DNA of 24,774 nucleotides from contig CALBDV010000437.1 in NCBI GenBank assembly GCA_937927565.1, forward strand, positions 1-24,774, written 5' to 3'. Position 1 is the first letter of the stretch, and each line of letters begins with the position of its first letter. A model generated the notes under the pieces. The model ran no database searches. It was not told the DNA's origin and worked only from the letters and a program-made list of their open reading frames with translations. Made by a program: the position numbers and the translations under genes. The DNA is from an uncultured Holophagales bacterium. Lineage in GTDB: Bacteria > Acidobacteriota > Thermoanaerobaculia > UBA5066. Shown piece after piece: positions 8,461 to 17,069 of the stretch.

Positions 8461-10086
8461 GTGCCCGAAGCCAACCCGATCGCCGCTCTCGCAACGGAAG
8501 GAATCGAAGTCCTCGGCCCGATCGGAGAACAGTACGACGAGATCCTCACGCCCGAGGCGCTCCGTTTCGTCGCTTCCCTCCAGCGGACGTTCGGCACGCG
8601 CCGCGCAGATCTCCTCGCACGCCGCGTCGAAGCTCAGAAGAGGATCGACTCCGGCGTCCTCCCCGACTTCCTCCCGGAGACGGAGGAGATCCGGACCCGC
8701 GAGTGGAAGGTCGCGCCGATCCCGCCGGGGCTCGAGGACCGTCGCGTGGAGATCACCGGACCCGTCGACCGGAAGATGGTCATCAACGCCCTCAATTCCG
8801 GTGCGAGCGTCTTCCTCGCCGACTTCGAGGACGCGAACTCGCCCACGTGGGCGAACTGCGTCGAGGGGCAGCGGAACCTCCGCGACGCCATCGACGGGAC
8901 GATCGACTACCGCGCCCCCGAGACCGGCAAGGAGTACCGGCTGAACGAGAAGACCGCGATCCTCTTCGTGAGGCCGCGCGGCTGGCACCTCCTCGAGAAG
9001 CACCTCCTCGTCGACGGCAAGCCCTGCTCGGGGAGCCTCTTCGACTTCGGCCTCTACTTCTTCCACTGCGGCAAGCGGCTCCTCGCGAAGAAGGCGTGGC
9101 CCTGCTTCTACCTTCCGAAGCTCGAGCACCACCTCGAGGCGCGCCTCTGGAACGACGTCTTCGTGAAGGCGCAGAAGGACCTCGGCATCCCGAACGGGAC
9201 GATCCGCGCGACGGTCCTCATCGAGACGATCATGGGCGCCTTCCAGATGGACGAGATCCTCTGGGAGCTGAAGGACCATTCCGCGGGCCTCAACTGCGGC
9301 CGCTGGGACTACATCTTCTCGTTCATCAAGAGGCTCGGGCGCCTCCCCGGCTTCCTCCTCCCCGACCGCGGCCTCGTGACGATGGAGAAGCACTTCCTCG
9401 CCTCCTACGTCACGCTCCTCATCCGCACCTGCCACCGTCGCGGCATCCACGCGATGGGCGGCATGGCGGCGCAGATCCCGATCAAGAACGACCCCGCCGC
9501 GAACGAGGCGGCCCTCGCGAAGGTGAAGGCCGACAAGCTGCGCGAAGTGAAGGCCGGGCACGACGGGACGTGGGTGGCCCACCCGGGGCTCGTCCCGATC
9601 GCGATGGAGATCTTCGACGCGGGGATGCCGCAGCCGAACCAGATCGCGACGGCGATGCCGGCCGCGACGATCACCGCGAAGGACCTCCTCACCGTCCCGG
9701 AAGGGCCGGTCACCGAGAAGGGGCTCCGCCAGAACCTGAACGTCGGCATCCTCTACCTCGAGGCGTGGCTCCGCGGGAACGGCTGCGTCCCGCTCTACAA
9801 CCTGATGGAAGACGCGGCCACCTCGGAGATCTCGCGGACGCAGGTCTGGCAGTGGCTGAAGAACCGGGTCGTTCTCGCCGACGGGCGGACGCTGACCCCC
9901 GAGCTCTACCAGCAGATCTTCGACGAGGAGGTCGGCGCGGTGCGCGCGCGCCTCGCGGAGGAGGGCGTCGGCGCGGGGCGCTACGAGCTCGCCGCGCAGC
10001 TCTTCGACGAGATGATCCGGAGCGAGGAGCTGCCGGAGTTCCTCACTCTGCCGGCGTACGAAGAGCTGATGAAGCTGGGGTCGTAG
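8461..10086 (+). CDS. aceB: Malate synthase A
   Basis: The 541-residue enzyme condenses glyoxylate with acetyl-CoA to malate, the second glyoxylate-shunt step, in the cytoplasm. Length matches the isoform A family (about 530-550). The family signature KDHSAGLNCGRWDYIF is at 271-286. An Arg-containing active-site segment, RPRGWHLLEKH, begins at 171, and DFEDANSPTWANCVEGQ lies further upstream, as in plant and bacterial MSA proteins. Start chosen by the strong GAGGAGG site before GTG 8461. No isocitrate lyase gene is in the window, so a complete shunt cannot be shown here. It is transcribed divergently from the ndh operon. A glycerate kinase and GAPDH are encoded about 1-4 kb away on the other strand, which suits C2-compound use, though coregulation is not shown. 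Confidence 0.97.
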   Translation: MPEANPIAALATEGIEVLGPIGEQYDEILTPEALRFVASLQRTFGTRRADLLARRVEAQKRIDSGVLPDFLPETEEIRTREWKVAPIPPGLEDRRVEITGPVDRKMVINALNSGASVFLADFEDANSPTWANCVEGQRNLRDAIDGTIDYRAPETGKEYRLNEKTAILFVRPRGWHLLEKHLLVDGKPCSGSLFDFGLYFFHCGKRLLAKKAWPCFYLPKLEHHLEARLWNDVFVKAQKDLGIPNGTIRATVLIETIMGAFQMDEILWELKDHSAGLNCGRWDYIFSFIKRLGRLPGFLLPDRGLVTMEKHFLASYVTLLIRTCHRRGIHAMGGMAAQIPIKNDPAANEAALAKVKADKLREVKAGHDGTWVAHPGLVPIAMEIFDAGMPQPNQIATAMPAATITAKDLLTVPEGPVTEKGLRQNLNVGILYLEAWLRGNGCVPLYNLMEDAATSEISRTQVWQWLKNRVVLADGRTLTPELYQQIFDEEVGAVRARLAEEGVGAGRYELAAQLFDEMIRSEELPEFLTLPAYEELMKLGS

Positions 10087-10151
10087 CGCGCGAGGCGGCT
10101 CCACCGCGGGAAACCCGGAGTCCGGAACCGGGAAGCCGGCCGAGCGGGTGA

Positions 10152-10174
10152 CTCCCGGCCTGGATCGCCGGGAG
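10152..10174 (+). terminator. Hairpin after malate synthase, possible weak terminator
   Basis: CTCCCGGC (10152-10159) and GCCGGGAG (10167-10174) pair perfectly around a 7-base loop. The following AGTCTTGCG is not a T-run, so termination would be weak or factor-assisted. Confidence 0.35.
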
Positions 10175-10199
10175 AGTCTTGCGCATTGCGGGCGCAGCG

Positions 10200-10235
10200 G
10201 GCCGGTTGCACGGACCGGCCGTCGCCGTGTAAGCT
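10200..10235 (+). promoter_or_regulatory. Hairpin and weak promoter-like elements upstream of the DUF11 gene
   Basis: GGCCGGT (10200-10206) and ACCGGCC (10214-10220) form a perfect 7-bp stem. Overlapping it, TTGCAC (10206-10211) and TGTAAG (10228-10233) are spaced 16 bases apart and match sigma-70 boxes poorly (3/6 and 4/6). The remaining leader to 10317 is the least GC-rich part of this area. A promoter must lie here or close by, but the exact assignment is weak. Confidence 0.3.
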
Positions 10236-10317
10236 CAAAGTACTAACCTCTCGAAACTGCGTAAACCCGTACCCGATCCTCGATGCGACGAGGCACAGAT
10301 AGGAGATGAATAGGGAC

Positions 10318-11217
10318 ATGAGAACCCATACGCGAGCCACCGTCATCGTTGCCGCTGCGCTGGCCCTCCTGGTCGCCGCCGTGCCGGCCATGGCTCAGAA
10401 CGCTCCCGTCCAGCCCCGTCCGGACGAGCCGGCCGCGTCGAACGGCTTCTTCAACAGCCTGACCGGCGTTTCGGACCTGACGACCACGAGCACGGTCAGC
10501 TACACCTTCACGGTGACCGGGACGACGAACGACGGCAGCGGGGACAGCGTGGAGCTGCAGATCTGGGACGACGGCACCAAGAAGGCGTTCAAGACCTATT
10601 CCGTGCCCGTCGGCCAGACCCAGACCTTCACGGATTCGGTCACCTGGGCCGGTCCCATCGGTACGGCGGCCCCCTGCATCGGCGTCGTCCTGTCCGACAT
10701 GCCGTCCGACAGCGCCATGGCCAGCGTCGATCCGTTCTGCATGACGGGTGAGCTGCCCCTCTCCGTCGCCAAGACGGCGCCCGCGTCCGCCCCGCAGGGC
10801 GGCACCATCACGTACACCATCACGTACGGCAACACGACGGACGCCCCGATCGACGGCGTCGTCATCACCGACACCGTGCCGTCGGGCACGACCTTCGTTT
10901 CGGCCACCGGCGGCGGGACGCTGTCGGGCGGGGTCGTGACCTGGAACATCGGGACGATCCCCGCGAACACCACCGGCCTCACGGTCACGTTCACCGTCAA
11001 CGTGACGGCCGCGTCGGGACTGATCGTCAACGGCACCTACTCGATCGCCGGGACCGGTGTTGCGACCCTGGCGGGTTCGCCCGCGCGGACTTCGGTCACG
11101 GCCTCGACGGCCGCCTCGCAGGTTCCCGGCCTGAGCCTCCCCGGCCTCGCGGTCCTCGTCGCGCTCGTTGCCGCGGCGGGTGTCCTCTTCCTGGCGCGCG
11201 GTCGGGCCGGCGTCTGA
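10318..11217 (+). CDS. Secreted DUF11-domain protein with IPTL-like C-terminal anchor
   Basis: A 299-residue exported protein. The signal peptide ends at AMAQ (about residue 27). Residues ~40-135 form a Thr/Ser-rich beta domain with two cysteines (PCIGV and PFCMTG) that could make a disulfide. Residues ~145-255 are a DUF11 repeat, recognisable from PQGGTITYTITYGN, VVITDTVPSGTTFV and VVTWNIGTI. The tail has the layout of IPTL-CTERM sorting signals: VPGLSLPG, a hydrophobic helix, then basic LARGRAGV. DUF11 proteins are cell-surface or secreted adhesin-like proteins; the ligand is unknown. Start: ATG 10318 is chosen with AGGAG 12 bases upstream. ATG 10306 would place that site directly against the codon and give four extra residues. 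Confidence 0.85.
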   Translation: MRTHTRATVIVAAALALLVAAVPAMAQNAPVQPRPDEPAASNGFFNSLTGVSDLTTTSTVSYTFTVTGTTNDGSGDSVELQIWDDGTKKAFKTYSVPVGQTQTFTDSVTWAGPIGTAAPCIGVVLSDMPSDSAMASVDPFCMTGELPLSVAKTAPASAPQGGTITYTITYGNTTDAPIDGVVITDTVPSGTTFVSATGGGTLSGGVVTWNIGTIPANTTGLTVTFTVNVTAASGLIVNGTYSIAGTGVATLAGSPARTSVTASTAASQVPGLSLPGLAVLVALVAAAGVLFLARGRAGV

Positions 11218-11247
11218 TCGGACGGACGATCGTCAGATCGTGAAACT

Positions 11248-11277
11248 CGAAGGGGAGGCCTCGCGGCCTCCCCTTCG
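11248..11277. terminator. Perfect 13-bp hairpin between convergent genes
   Basis: Arms 11248-11260 and 11265-11277 are perfect complements around TCGC. It lies 31 bases after the DUF11 stop. There is no T-tract on the plus side; on the minus side the hairpin is followed by AGTTTC. It probably stops transcription of the DUF11 gene and may also act as a backstop for GAPDH. Confidence 0.65.
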
Positions 11278-11306
11278 CATTGACGGGTCGATGGGTCTAC
11301 GGGTGC

Positions 11307-11330
11307 CCTCGCGGCGTTCGCGCCGCGAGG
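11307..11330. terminator. Second perfect hairpin (10 bp, TTCG loop) after the GAPDH stop
   Basis: CCTCGCGGCG (11307-11316) and CGCCGCGAGG (11321-11330) enclose TTCG, an unusually stable tetraloop on the plus transcript. It begins 8 bases beyond the GAPDH stop codon on the minus strand. No T-run follows on either side. Confidence 0.55.
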
Positions 11331-11337
11331 TGCCGGC

Positions 11338-12393
<1,056 letters not shown>

Positions 12394-12437
12394 CTTGGGC
12401 GTCTCCTTCCGGGGGATTTCCCCGCGGGTGATGGGTA

Positions 12438-12443
12438 GTTATA
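12438..12443 (-). promoter_or_regulatory. Possible -10 box for GAPDH
   Basis: On the minus strand this reads TATAAC (5/6 to the sigma-70 consensus) about 45 bases before the GAPDH start, inside the 81-base gap after the FHA gene. No clear -35 box stands at the right distance, so this is tentative. Confidence 0.3.
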
Positions 12444-12474
12444 CGACGGAGGGGCGCGGGTGCGCCGCCTTCGT

Positions 12475-13029
12475 TCAGCCTTCCGCCGGGGTGGATGCGG
12501 CCGGGCGGGAAGAGTCGCCGGGGCGCACCGCCCCGCTCTCTTGCGAGTTGCACCCGCGGTGCCAGATCGAGGCGCCGAGGAGGAGGGCGATGCCCCCGGC
12601 GAGGCACGCGACGCAGGCCTTCTTCCGGGTCCGCTTCGCCGGCTGGATCGAGAGGGTCTGGGTCAGGGTCCGCTGGATCCTCTGGCTGGACGTGAGGGGC
12701 GTCTCGGGCTCCTCCTCGAACCAGGCCGGGACGCTCCCGAAGCGGAGCGCGACGCCGTTCGGGAGGGGCGCTTCATCGACCCGCCGGGCGTCGAGGAACG
12801 TCCCGTTGCCGCTCCCGAGGTCCCTCACGATCCACCCTTCGCCGTTCGGGGCGACGAGGGCGTGGCGTCGGGAGGCGGTCGGCGAGGTGAGGAGGACGTC
12901 GCAGCTCGGCTCTCGCCCGATCGTGGCGGCCCCGTCGAGGTGAAACGTGTGCCGCACGCCGTCTTCTTCGACCGTCAGGAGGGCGCGGTGGGACGAGGTG
13001 TCGTCGATGGGGGAGCGCGCTCTCGCCAC
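12475..13029 (-). CDS. FHA-domain protein with C-terminal membrane helix
   Basis: A 184-residue protein. Residues ~17-100 are a forkhead-associated domain, which binds phosphothreonine peptides. The conserved contacts are present: Gly38-Arg39 in TIGRE, Ser53 and His56 in ASRRHA, and Asn75-Gly76 in GSGNGTF. Residues ~105-135 are a polar linker ending in a basic KRTRKK patch. A hydrophobic segment (~138-158, ACVACLAGGIALLLGASIW) follows, then a short Ser/Pro-rich tail. The basic patch before the helix predicts a cytoplasmic FHA domain anchored to the inner membrane. It starts with GTG 13029, only 3 bases after the glycerate kinase stop, with AGGA inside the kinase end as ribosome site. Its partner, presumably a Ser/Thr kinase substrate, is not in the window. 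No link to glycerate metabolism is evident beyond the operon. Confidence 0.88.
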   Translation of the reverse strand: MARARSPIDDTSSHRALLTVEEDGVRHTFHLDGAATIGREPSCDVLLTSPTASRRHALVAPNGEGWIVRDLGSGNGTFLDARRVDEAPLPNGVALRFGSVPAWFEEEPETPLTSSQRIQRTLTQTLSIQPAKRTRKKACVACLAGGIALLLGASIWHRGCNSQESGAVRPGDSSRPAASTPAEG

Positions 13030-13032
13030 GGG

Positions 13033-14427
13033 TCAGATCCTGTCGGGGAGGGGGATACCCTCGTCCTCGAGAAAGGGCGTCGCGGGGAGGGCTTCGCCCC
13101 CGGGCGCGAGAACGAAGGCCACGTCGCCGACGTTCGTCCCGGTCGGGCCGGGGGCGAAGGCGTCGCCGAGGGCGGCGAAGAAGGGGCCCGAGTCGTTGGC
13201 GTCGAGAGCCGCGGGGGCGTCGAGGCCCATGGCGGCCGCGCGGGCGAGGGTCGTGTCGTCGACGAAGGCCCCGGCGGCGTCGGCGGTGTTGTCGACCCCG
13301 TCGGTTCCGGCGACGAGGAGGTTCGCTCCCCGCACGCCGTCGATGTGGAAGGCGGTGGCGAGCGCCAGCTCCCGGTTTCGGCCCCCGCTCCCTTTCCCCT
13401 TCACGGTGACCGTGGTCTCCCCGCCGAAGAGCGTGACCAGGCGCCTCTGGGGAATCCCGGCGCGGCGTACGAGGTTCCCGGCGCAGGCGCCCGCGACCGC
13501 GAGGCGGCGGGAGGCGGAACGGGCCTCCCCGGCGAGGAGCTCGGGGAGGACGCGGACGTCGGCGCCGAGCCGCTGCGCCTCGCGCCGCGCCCCCTCGAGG
13601 GCCGTCCGGATGTCGCCCAGAAGGACGCTCCAGCGCTGGCCGCCGTCCAGCGGTCCGACTTCCTGGCGTGGAGAGAGAAGGTACTGGCGAACGGAGGGCG
13701 GAACGAGCGACAGGAGCCGGTAGTTCTCGAGGATCGACGAGGCGTCGCGCCGCGACGGAGGTGCGCCGAGCGTCGGACCGGAGGCGACGAGGTGCCACCC
13801 GTCGTCGCCGAGGTCCGACAGGACGAGGGTGACGACGTCGGCCGTTCGCGCCGCGGCCGCGAGGCGGCCTCCCTTGACCCGCGAGAGGGTGCCGCGCACG
13901 ACGTTGATGTCGGCGATCGGGGCGCCGGCAGCCGAGAGGAGGGAGACCGTCCGGGCCTTGTCTGCGAGCGAGACCGTCTCGGCCGGAAGCGCCATGAGGC
14001 TGGAGCCTCCCCCCGAGAGAAGGACGAGGAGGAGGTCCTCTGGGCCGAGCCCCGCGGCGAGAGAGAGGGCCGCCTGCCCCGCGGCGAGGCTGCGATCGTC
14101 GGGGACGGGATGCGCCGCCGGCAGGTACCGGCAGCCGGGCGGGAGCTCTTCGTGGAGCGAGCCGGCCGGGGCGATGACGAGCGAGTCGTCCACGAGCGTC
14201 CCGAGCGCGCGATGGGCGGCGGATGCCATCGCGACGGCGGCCTTGCCGACCGACAGGAGGACGACCCGCCGGGGGACGAAGACGAACTCGCGTCGTCCCG
14301 GATCGGAGACGGAACGGATGACGACGGCGTTGCCGCGGCGCGAGAGCGCCTCCGCGACGAGCCGCCCCGGCTCCACGGCGAACACCGCGGCGCGATAGAG
14401 AGCCTTGAGAAACGTGCGCGGATCCAA
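13033..14427 (-). CDS. Glycerate 2-kinase, DUF4147/MOFRL family
   Basis: A 464-residue cytoplasmic kinase that phosphorylates D-glycerate, most likely to 2-phosphoglycerate as in the GckA/TtuD family. The N-terminal DUF4147 domain shows SVGKAAVAM (Lys62), AHPVPD and the glycine loop LSGGGSSLMALP (138-148). The C-terminal MOFRL domain shows FGGETTVTVKGKGSGGRNRE (335-354), AGTDGVDN and TGTNVGD. The family feeds glycerate from hydroxypyruvate or tartronate semialdehyde into glycolysis, which fits nearby GAPDH and malate synthase. The start appears to be a TTG at 14427. No ATG or GTG fits the family's N-terminus, no Shine-Dalgarno site precedes it, and an in-frame TAG lies 12 bases upstream. The mRNA may therefore be leaderless. 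Confidence 0.93.
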   Translation of the reverse strand: MDPRTFLKALYRAAVFAVEPGRLVAEALSRRGNAVVIRSVSDPGRREFVFVPRRVVLLSVGKAAVAMASAAHRALGTLVDDSLVIAPAGSLHEELPPGCRYLPAAHPVPDDRSLAAGQAALSLAAGLGPEDLLLVLLSGGGSSLMALPAETVSLADKARTVSLLSAAGAPIADINVVRGTLSRVKGGRLAAAARTADVVTLVLSDLGDDGWHLVASGPTLGAPPSRRDASSILENYRLLSLVPPSVRQYLLSPRQEVGPLDGGQRWSVLLGDIRTALEGARREAQRLGADVRVLPELLAGEARSASRRLAVAGACAGNLVRRAGIPQRRLVTLFGGETTVTVKGKGSGGRNRELALATAFHIDGVRGANLLVAGTDGVDNTADAAGAFVDDTTLARAAAMGLDAPAALDANDSGPFFAALGDAFAPGPTGTNVGDVAFVLAPGGEALPATPFLEDEGIPLPDRI

Positions 14428-14436
14428 GGAGGACAG

Positions 14437-14442
14437 ATTCTA
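14437..14442 (-). promoter_or_regulatory. Candidate -10 box placing the glycerate kinase transcript start at its start codon
   Basis: On the minus strand this reads TAGAAT (5/6 to the sigma-70 consensus), ending 9 bases before the TTG start. Transcription would begin within about 3 bases of the start codon. No good -35 box was seen. Confidence 0.35.
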
Positions 14443-14486
14443 TCGAACTCGCAGGTCCCCGCGTCTCTGAGAGAATCGGCTCGATC

Positions 14487-14503
14487 CGGCCCGGCACGGG
14501 CCG
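14487..14503 (+). promoter_or_regulatory. Hairpin just upstream of the DUF883 ribosome site
   Basis: CGGCCCG (14487-14493) and CGGGCCG (14497-14503) pair perfectly around GCA, directly before the AACGGAGG that serves the DUF883 gene. It could tune translation or be chance in GC-rich sequence. Confidence 0.3.
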
Positions 14504-14517
14504 AACGGAGGTGACCC

Positions 14518-14808
14518 ATGCCCCAGGTCGACGTCGACAAGATCGTCGGTTCCATCCGCGAGAGCGCCGAGAGCGTCAGGGACAAGTCGCAGGACGTCGT
14601 CGAGGACGTTGCCGACAAGATCGAGGACGCTCTGGAGAAGGCGGGGACCGAAGGACGGAAGCTCCAGCGCGAGGTGAAGCAGGAGCTGGCCCGCCGGTGG
14701 AAACAGGTCGACCGGGTCGGCCGCGAGAACGCCTTCGTCATGGCCGCCGGGGCGCTCGCCATCGGCGCCCTCATCGGCTGGCTCATCGCCCGGGACCGCC
14801 GGGACTGA
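14518..14808 (+). CDS. Small DUF883/YqjD-ElaB-like membrane-anchored protein
   Basis: A 96-residue protein. Residues 1-70 are charged and predicted to be one long amphipathic helix or coiled coil, rich in Glu, Lys, Asp and Val. Residues ~73-90 (VMAAGALAIGALIGWLIA) are one membrane segment, ending in the basic RDRRD. This layout is that of DUF883 proteins; in E. coli the relatives YqjD and ElaB are inner-membrane, stationary-phase proteins and YqjD binds ribosomes. That role is not shown here. ATG 14518 has GGAGG with a good spacer. It is divergent from the glycerate kinase and stands alone; the next gene is convergent. Confidence 0.85.
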   Translation: MPQVDVDKIVGSIRESAESVRDKSQDVVEDVADKIEDALEKAGTEGRKLQREVKQELARRWKQVDRVGRENAFVMAAGALAIGALIGWLIARDRRD

Positions 14809-14877
14809 GAGGGAAAAGGGGCGGGCCGATCCGCCGGGTTGGCCGCGCGCGAGCCCGACGGCGCCCGCTTCGCTTGA

Positions 14878-17025
14878 TCACAGGCTGACGACGAATCCCT
14901 CCCGGAGAACGCCGGCGGCCTCGTCCCAGCGCGGGGCCTCGCCCCATGCGTTCGTTCGGCCCGTGGCCCAGAGGTAGGCGGCGAGCGCGGCTGCTGCGGC
15001 ATCGAGCTGGTCGTGGGTAATCGCCGTCGCGTCGAGCGGCAGCTCGAGGCCCTGCCCGCGCAGGAGGTCCCAGCGCGCCCTGCGCCCCTCGGCGGTCTGC
15101 TTCTTCGGGAGGGCGCGTCCCGCCCACTTCTTCCAGAGATCGGCCGGGTAGACCTCGAGGAGGATCGCCCGGTCCTGGGGCACCTCGCCGAAGACGCCGA
15201 GCCCGCTCGCCCGCAGGGCCGAGAAGAGGAGGACGCTTCCGCGGAGGAACCCGGCGTACGGCGCCGAGCCGGGGGCGGGGAGGGCGTCGGGCGTCTTCCC
15301 GGCGCAGCGCAGCTCGCGCTCGCCGTCCCGCATCTTCCGGCCGGGCGCGGCGAGCCCCTGCGGGCCGTCGATCGCGACGACCGCGCCGTCGCGCAGCTTC
15401 TCCGGGGGGAGGAGGCCGGCGCCGCAGGGGTCGAAGGCCCAGGTCGAGAAGGTCACGCGGCGCCAGCGGTCCATGAACGCAAGGTCGACGGGGCGCGGTG
15501 ACGGAGCCGACAGGTCGGTCAGGTCGACGCCGACGAACCAGCCGCGCGCGCCGGGCGGGAGGACCTCGCCCTCGGCGACCGGCGAGGCGACCTCCACCGG
15601 CACGGCGCTGCTCCGGTGCGACAGGCGCTGGAGGCCGTCGTAGGCCGCGTACTTGAAGCACTCGGAGAGGGTCGGCACGTTGAAGACGGCGTCGAGAAAG
15701 TCGCCGAGGCCTCCGCCGTGCGCCATCACCATCTGCGGCACGTGGACGAGCTCGGTCGCGTTCGTCCCGAGGAGGTGGGCGCCGAGGAGCCTCTTCGTCT
15801 CCGGGTCGAAGAGGAGCTTCACGAAGCCGTCCACGTCCCCGTTGATCTGCCCGCGGGCGTTGTTCTCGTAGCGGGCCCGGCCCGCCTCGTACGGGATTCC
15901 CTTCTCCTTCAGCTCCTCCTCGGTCGCGCCGATCATCGAGATCTCGGGGATCGTGTAGACGCCGTAAGGGAAGGGGAGCTTCCGGTCGTCGGGTCCCGCA
16001 AGGCCGAGGGCATTCCTCACCGCGGTCCGGCCCTGCTCCATCGAGGTGGCCGCGAGGGCGGGGAAGCCGACGATGTCGCCGGCGGCGTAGATGCCCGGGA
16101 CGTTCGTCCGGAACGCGGAGTCGACCGGGATGCGCCCCTTCTCGTCGAAGGTCACGCCGGCCGCCTCCAGTCCGAGCCCCTCGGTGTTGCCGCGGCGTCC
16201 GGCCGAGAAGAGGACCTTGCCGGCCACGAGCTCGGTGCCCGATCTGAGGGAGAGGCGCAGGGCGTCGTCGGGGAGGCCGGGAACGCGCGAGAGCCCTTCC
16301 ACGGCGTCGCCGAGGATGACGTCGGCCCCCATTCGCTCGAGCGACCCCTTCAGGGCGGCCGACAGCTCGGCGTCGAGGAACCCGAGGAGCCGGTCCCGCC
16401 CCTCGACGAGCGTCACGCGCGTGCCGAGCGCCGCGAAGATCGACGCGTACTCGCACCCGATGACGCCCCCGCCGACGACGGCGAGGCTGCGGGGGATCCG
16501 GTCCAGGTCGAGGATCCGGTCGGAGTCCTCGACGTCCGGGTCGTCGTACGTCAGGCCGCGCGGAGGGAGGGGAGCCGAGCCGGTCGCGATCAGGAACGCC
16601 CCGGCAGAAAGCCGCCGGGTTTCCCGCCCTTCGGAGTCGAGGACGGCCACCGTCTCCGCGTCGAGGAAGCGGCCCCGGCCCGTCACGCACTCGATCCGGT
16701 GGCGTTCGAGGTTCCGGTCGATCTGCCGCGTCTGGCGGTCCGTCACGTCGGCGAGCCGCCCGAGGAGCTGCCTCAGGCTCCGCCTGCGGTCGAGCCGCAG
16801 CGTCATGCCGTAGAGCTCGCGGTGCCGGAAGCCGGTGAGGTAGAGCGCCGCCTCGCGGAGCGTCTTCGAGGGGAGCGTGCCGGTGTGGACGGAGGTCCCG
16901 CCGGGCACCGCGCGGCGCTCCACGAGGGCGACGCGCCGGCCGAAGTAGGCGCCGAGCGCGGCCCCCTTTTCGCCGGCCGGACCGGCCCCGAGGACGACGA
17001 GGTCGTACCGTTCCGCGTCGGGCAT
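14878..17025 (-). CDS. SthA-type pyridine nucleotide transhydrogenase fused to a DUF429 (RNase H-like) domain
   Basis: A 715-residue protein with one uninterrupted frame and two modules. Residues 1-~468 are a flavoprotein disulfide-reductase-fold enzyme: FAD motif GAGPAG (13-18), NAD(P) motif GGGVIG (185-190), AAGD (314-317) and the dimerisation domain to YAAYDGLQRL. The usual CxxxxC redox pair is absent (GGTSVHTGTLPSKTLREA at 42-59), as in soluble transhydrogenase SthA, which exchanges hydride between NADH and NADP. Residues ~495-715 look like DUF429, a predicted RNase H-like fold: GVDLTD (Asp501), AIDGPQGL (Asp553), LLEVYPADLWKKW (Glu624), LPKKQTAEGRRAR and HDQLDAAAAALAAYL. A ~25-residue linker joins them. 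ATG 17025 has GGAGGA 5-6 bases upstream. SthA normally ends where the first module ends, so the fusion is the oddity. Activity of the second module is unknown. Confidence 0.9.
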   Translation of the reverse strand: MPDAERYDLVVLGAGPAGEKGAALGAYFGRRVALVERRAVPGGTSVHTGTLPSKTLREAALYLTGFRHRELYGMTLRLDRRRSLRQLLGRLADVTDRQTRQIDRNLERHRIECVTGRGRFLDAETVAVLDSEGRETRRLSAGAFLIATGSAPLPPRGLTYDDPDVEDSDRILDLDRIPRSLAVVGGGVIGCEYASIFAALGTRVTLVEGRDRLLGFLDAELSAALKGSLERMGADVILGDAVEGLSRVPGLPDDALRLSLRSGTELVAGKVLFSAGRRGNTEGLGLEAAGVTFDEKGRIPVDSAFRTNVPGIYAAGDIVGFPALAATSMEQGRTAVRNALGLAGPDDRKLPFPYGVYTIPEISMIGATEEELKEKGIPYEAGRARYENNARGQINGDVDGFVKLLFDPETKRLLGAHLLGTNATELVHVPQMVMAHGGGLGDFLDAVFNVPTLSECFKYAAYDGLQRLSHRSSAVPVEVASPVAEGEVLPPGARGWFVGVDLTDLSAPSPRPVDLAFMDRWRRVTFSTWAFDPCGAGLLPPEKLRDGAVVAIDGPQGLAAPGRKMRDGERELRCAGKTPDALPAPGSAPYAGFLRGSVLLFSALRASGLGVFGEVPQDRAILLEVYPADLWKKWAGRALPKKQTAEGRRARWDLLRGQGLELPLDATAITHDQLDAAAAALAAYLWATGRTNAWGEAPRWDEAAGVLREGFVVSL

Positions 17026-17069
17026 GACGTTCCTCCGGTGAACGGGAGGCTAACAAACGCGGGGCGCGG

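Noticed and set aside
5213..8494. Second long minus-strand open frame in another phase of the HEAT-like gene
   Set aside because: The product is extremely Arg/Pro/Gly-rich and low in complexity. The chosen frame has a signal peptide, normal composition and a 4-base overlap with ndh.
8344..10104. Upstream extension of the HEAT-like frame into the malate synthase region (minus)
   Set aside because: This part is antisense to malate synthase, and its translation has no family features. The signal peptide at 8343 marks the real start.
10222..10305. Possible cyclic-di-GMP-like riboswitch before the DUF11 gene (AGGCACAG-like string)
   Set aside because: Only a short string resembles the conserved core; the paired helices expected for the class could not be found.
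12460..14514. 684-codon plus-strand frame opposite the FHA and glycerate kinase genes
   Set aside because: Antisense shadow; the composition is Gly/Arg/Glu-rich and no motif was recognised.
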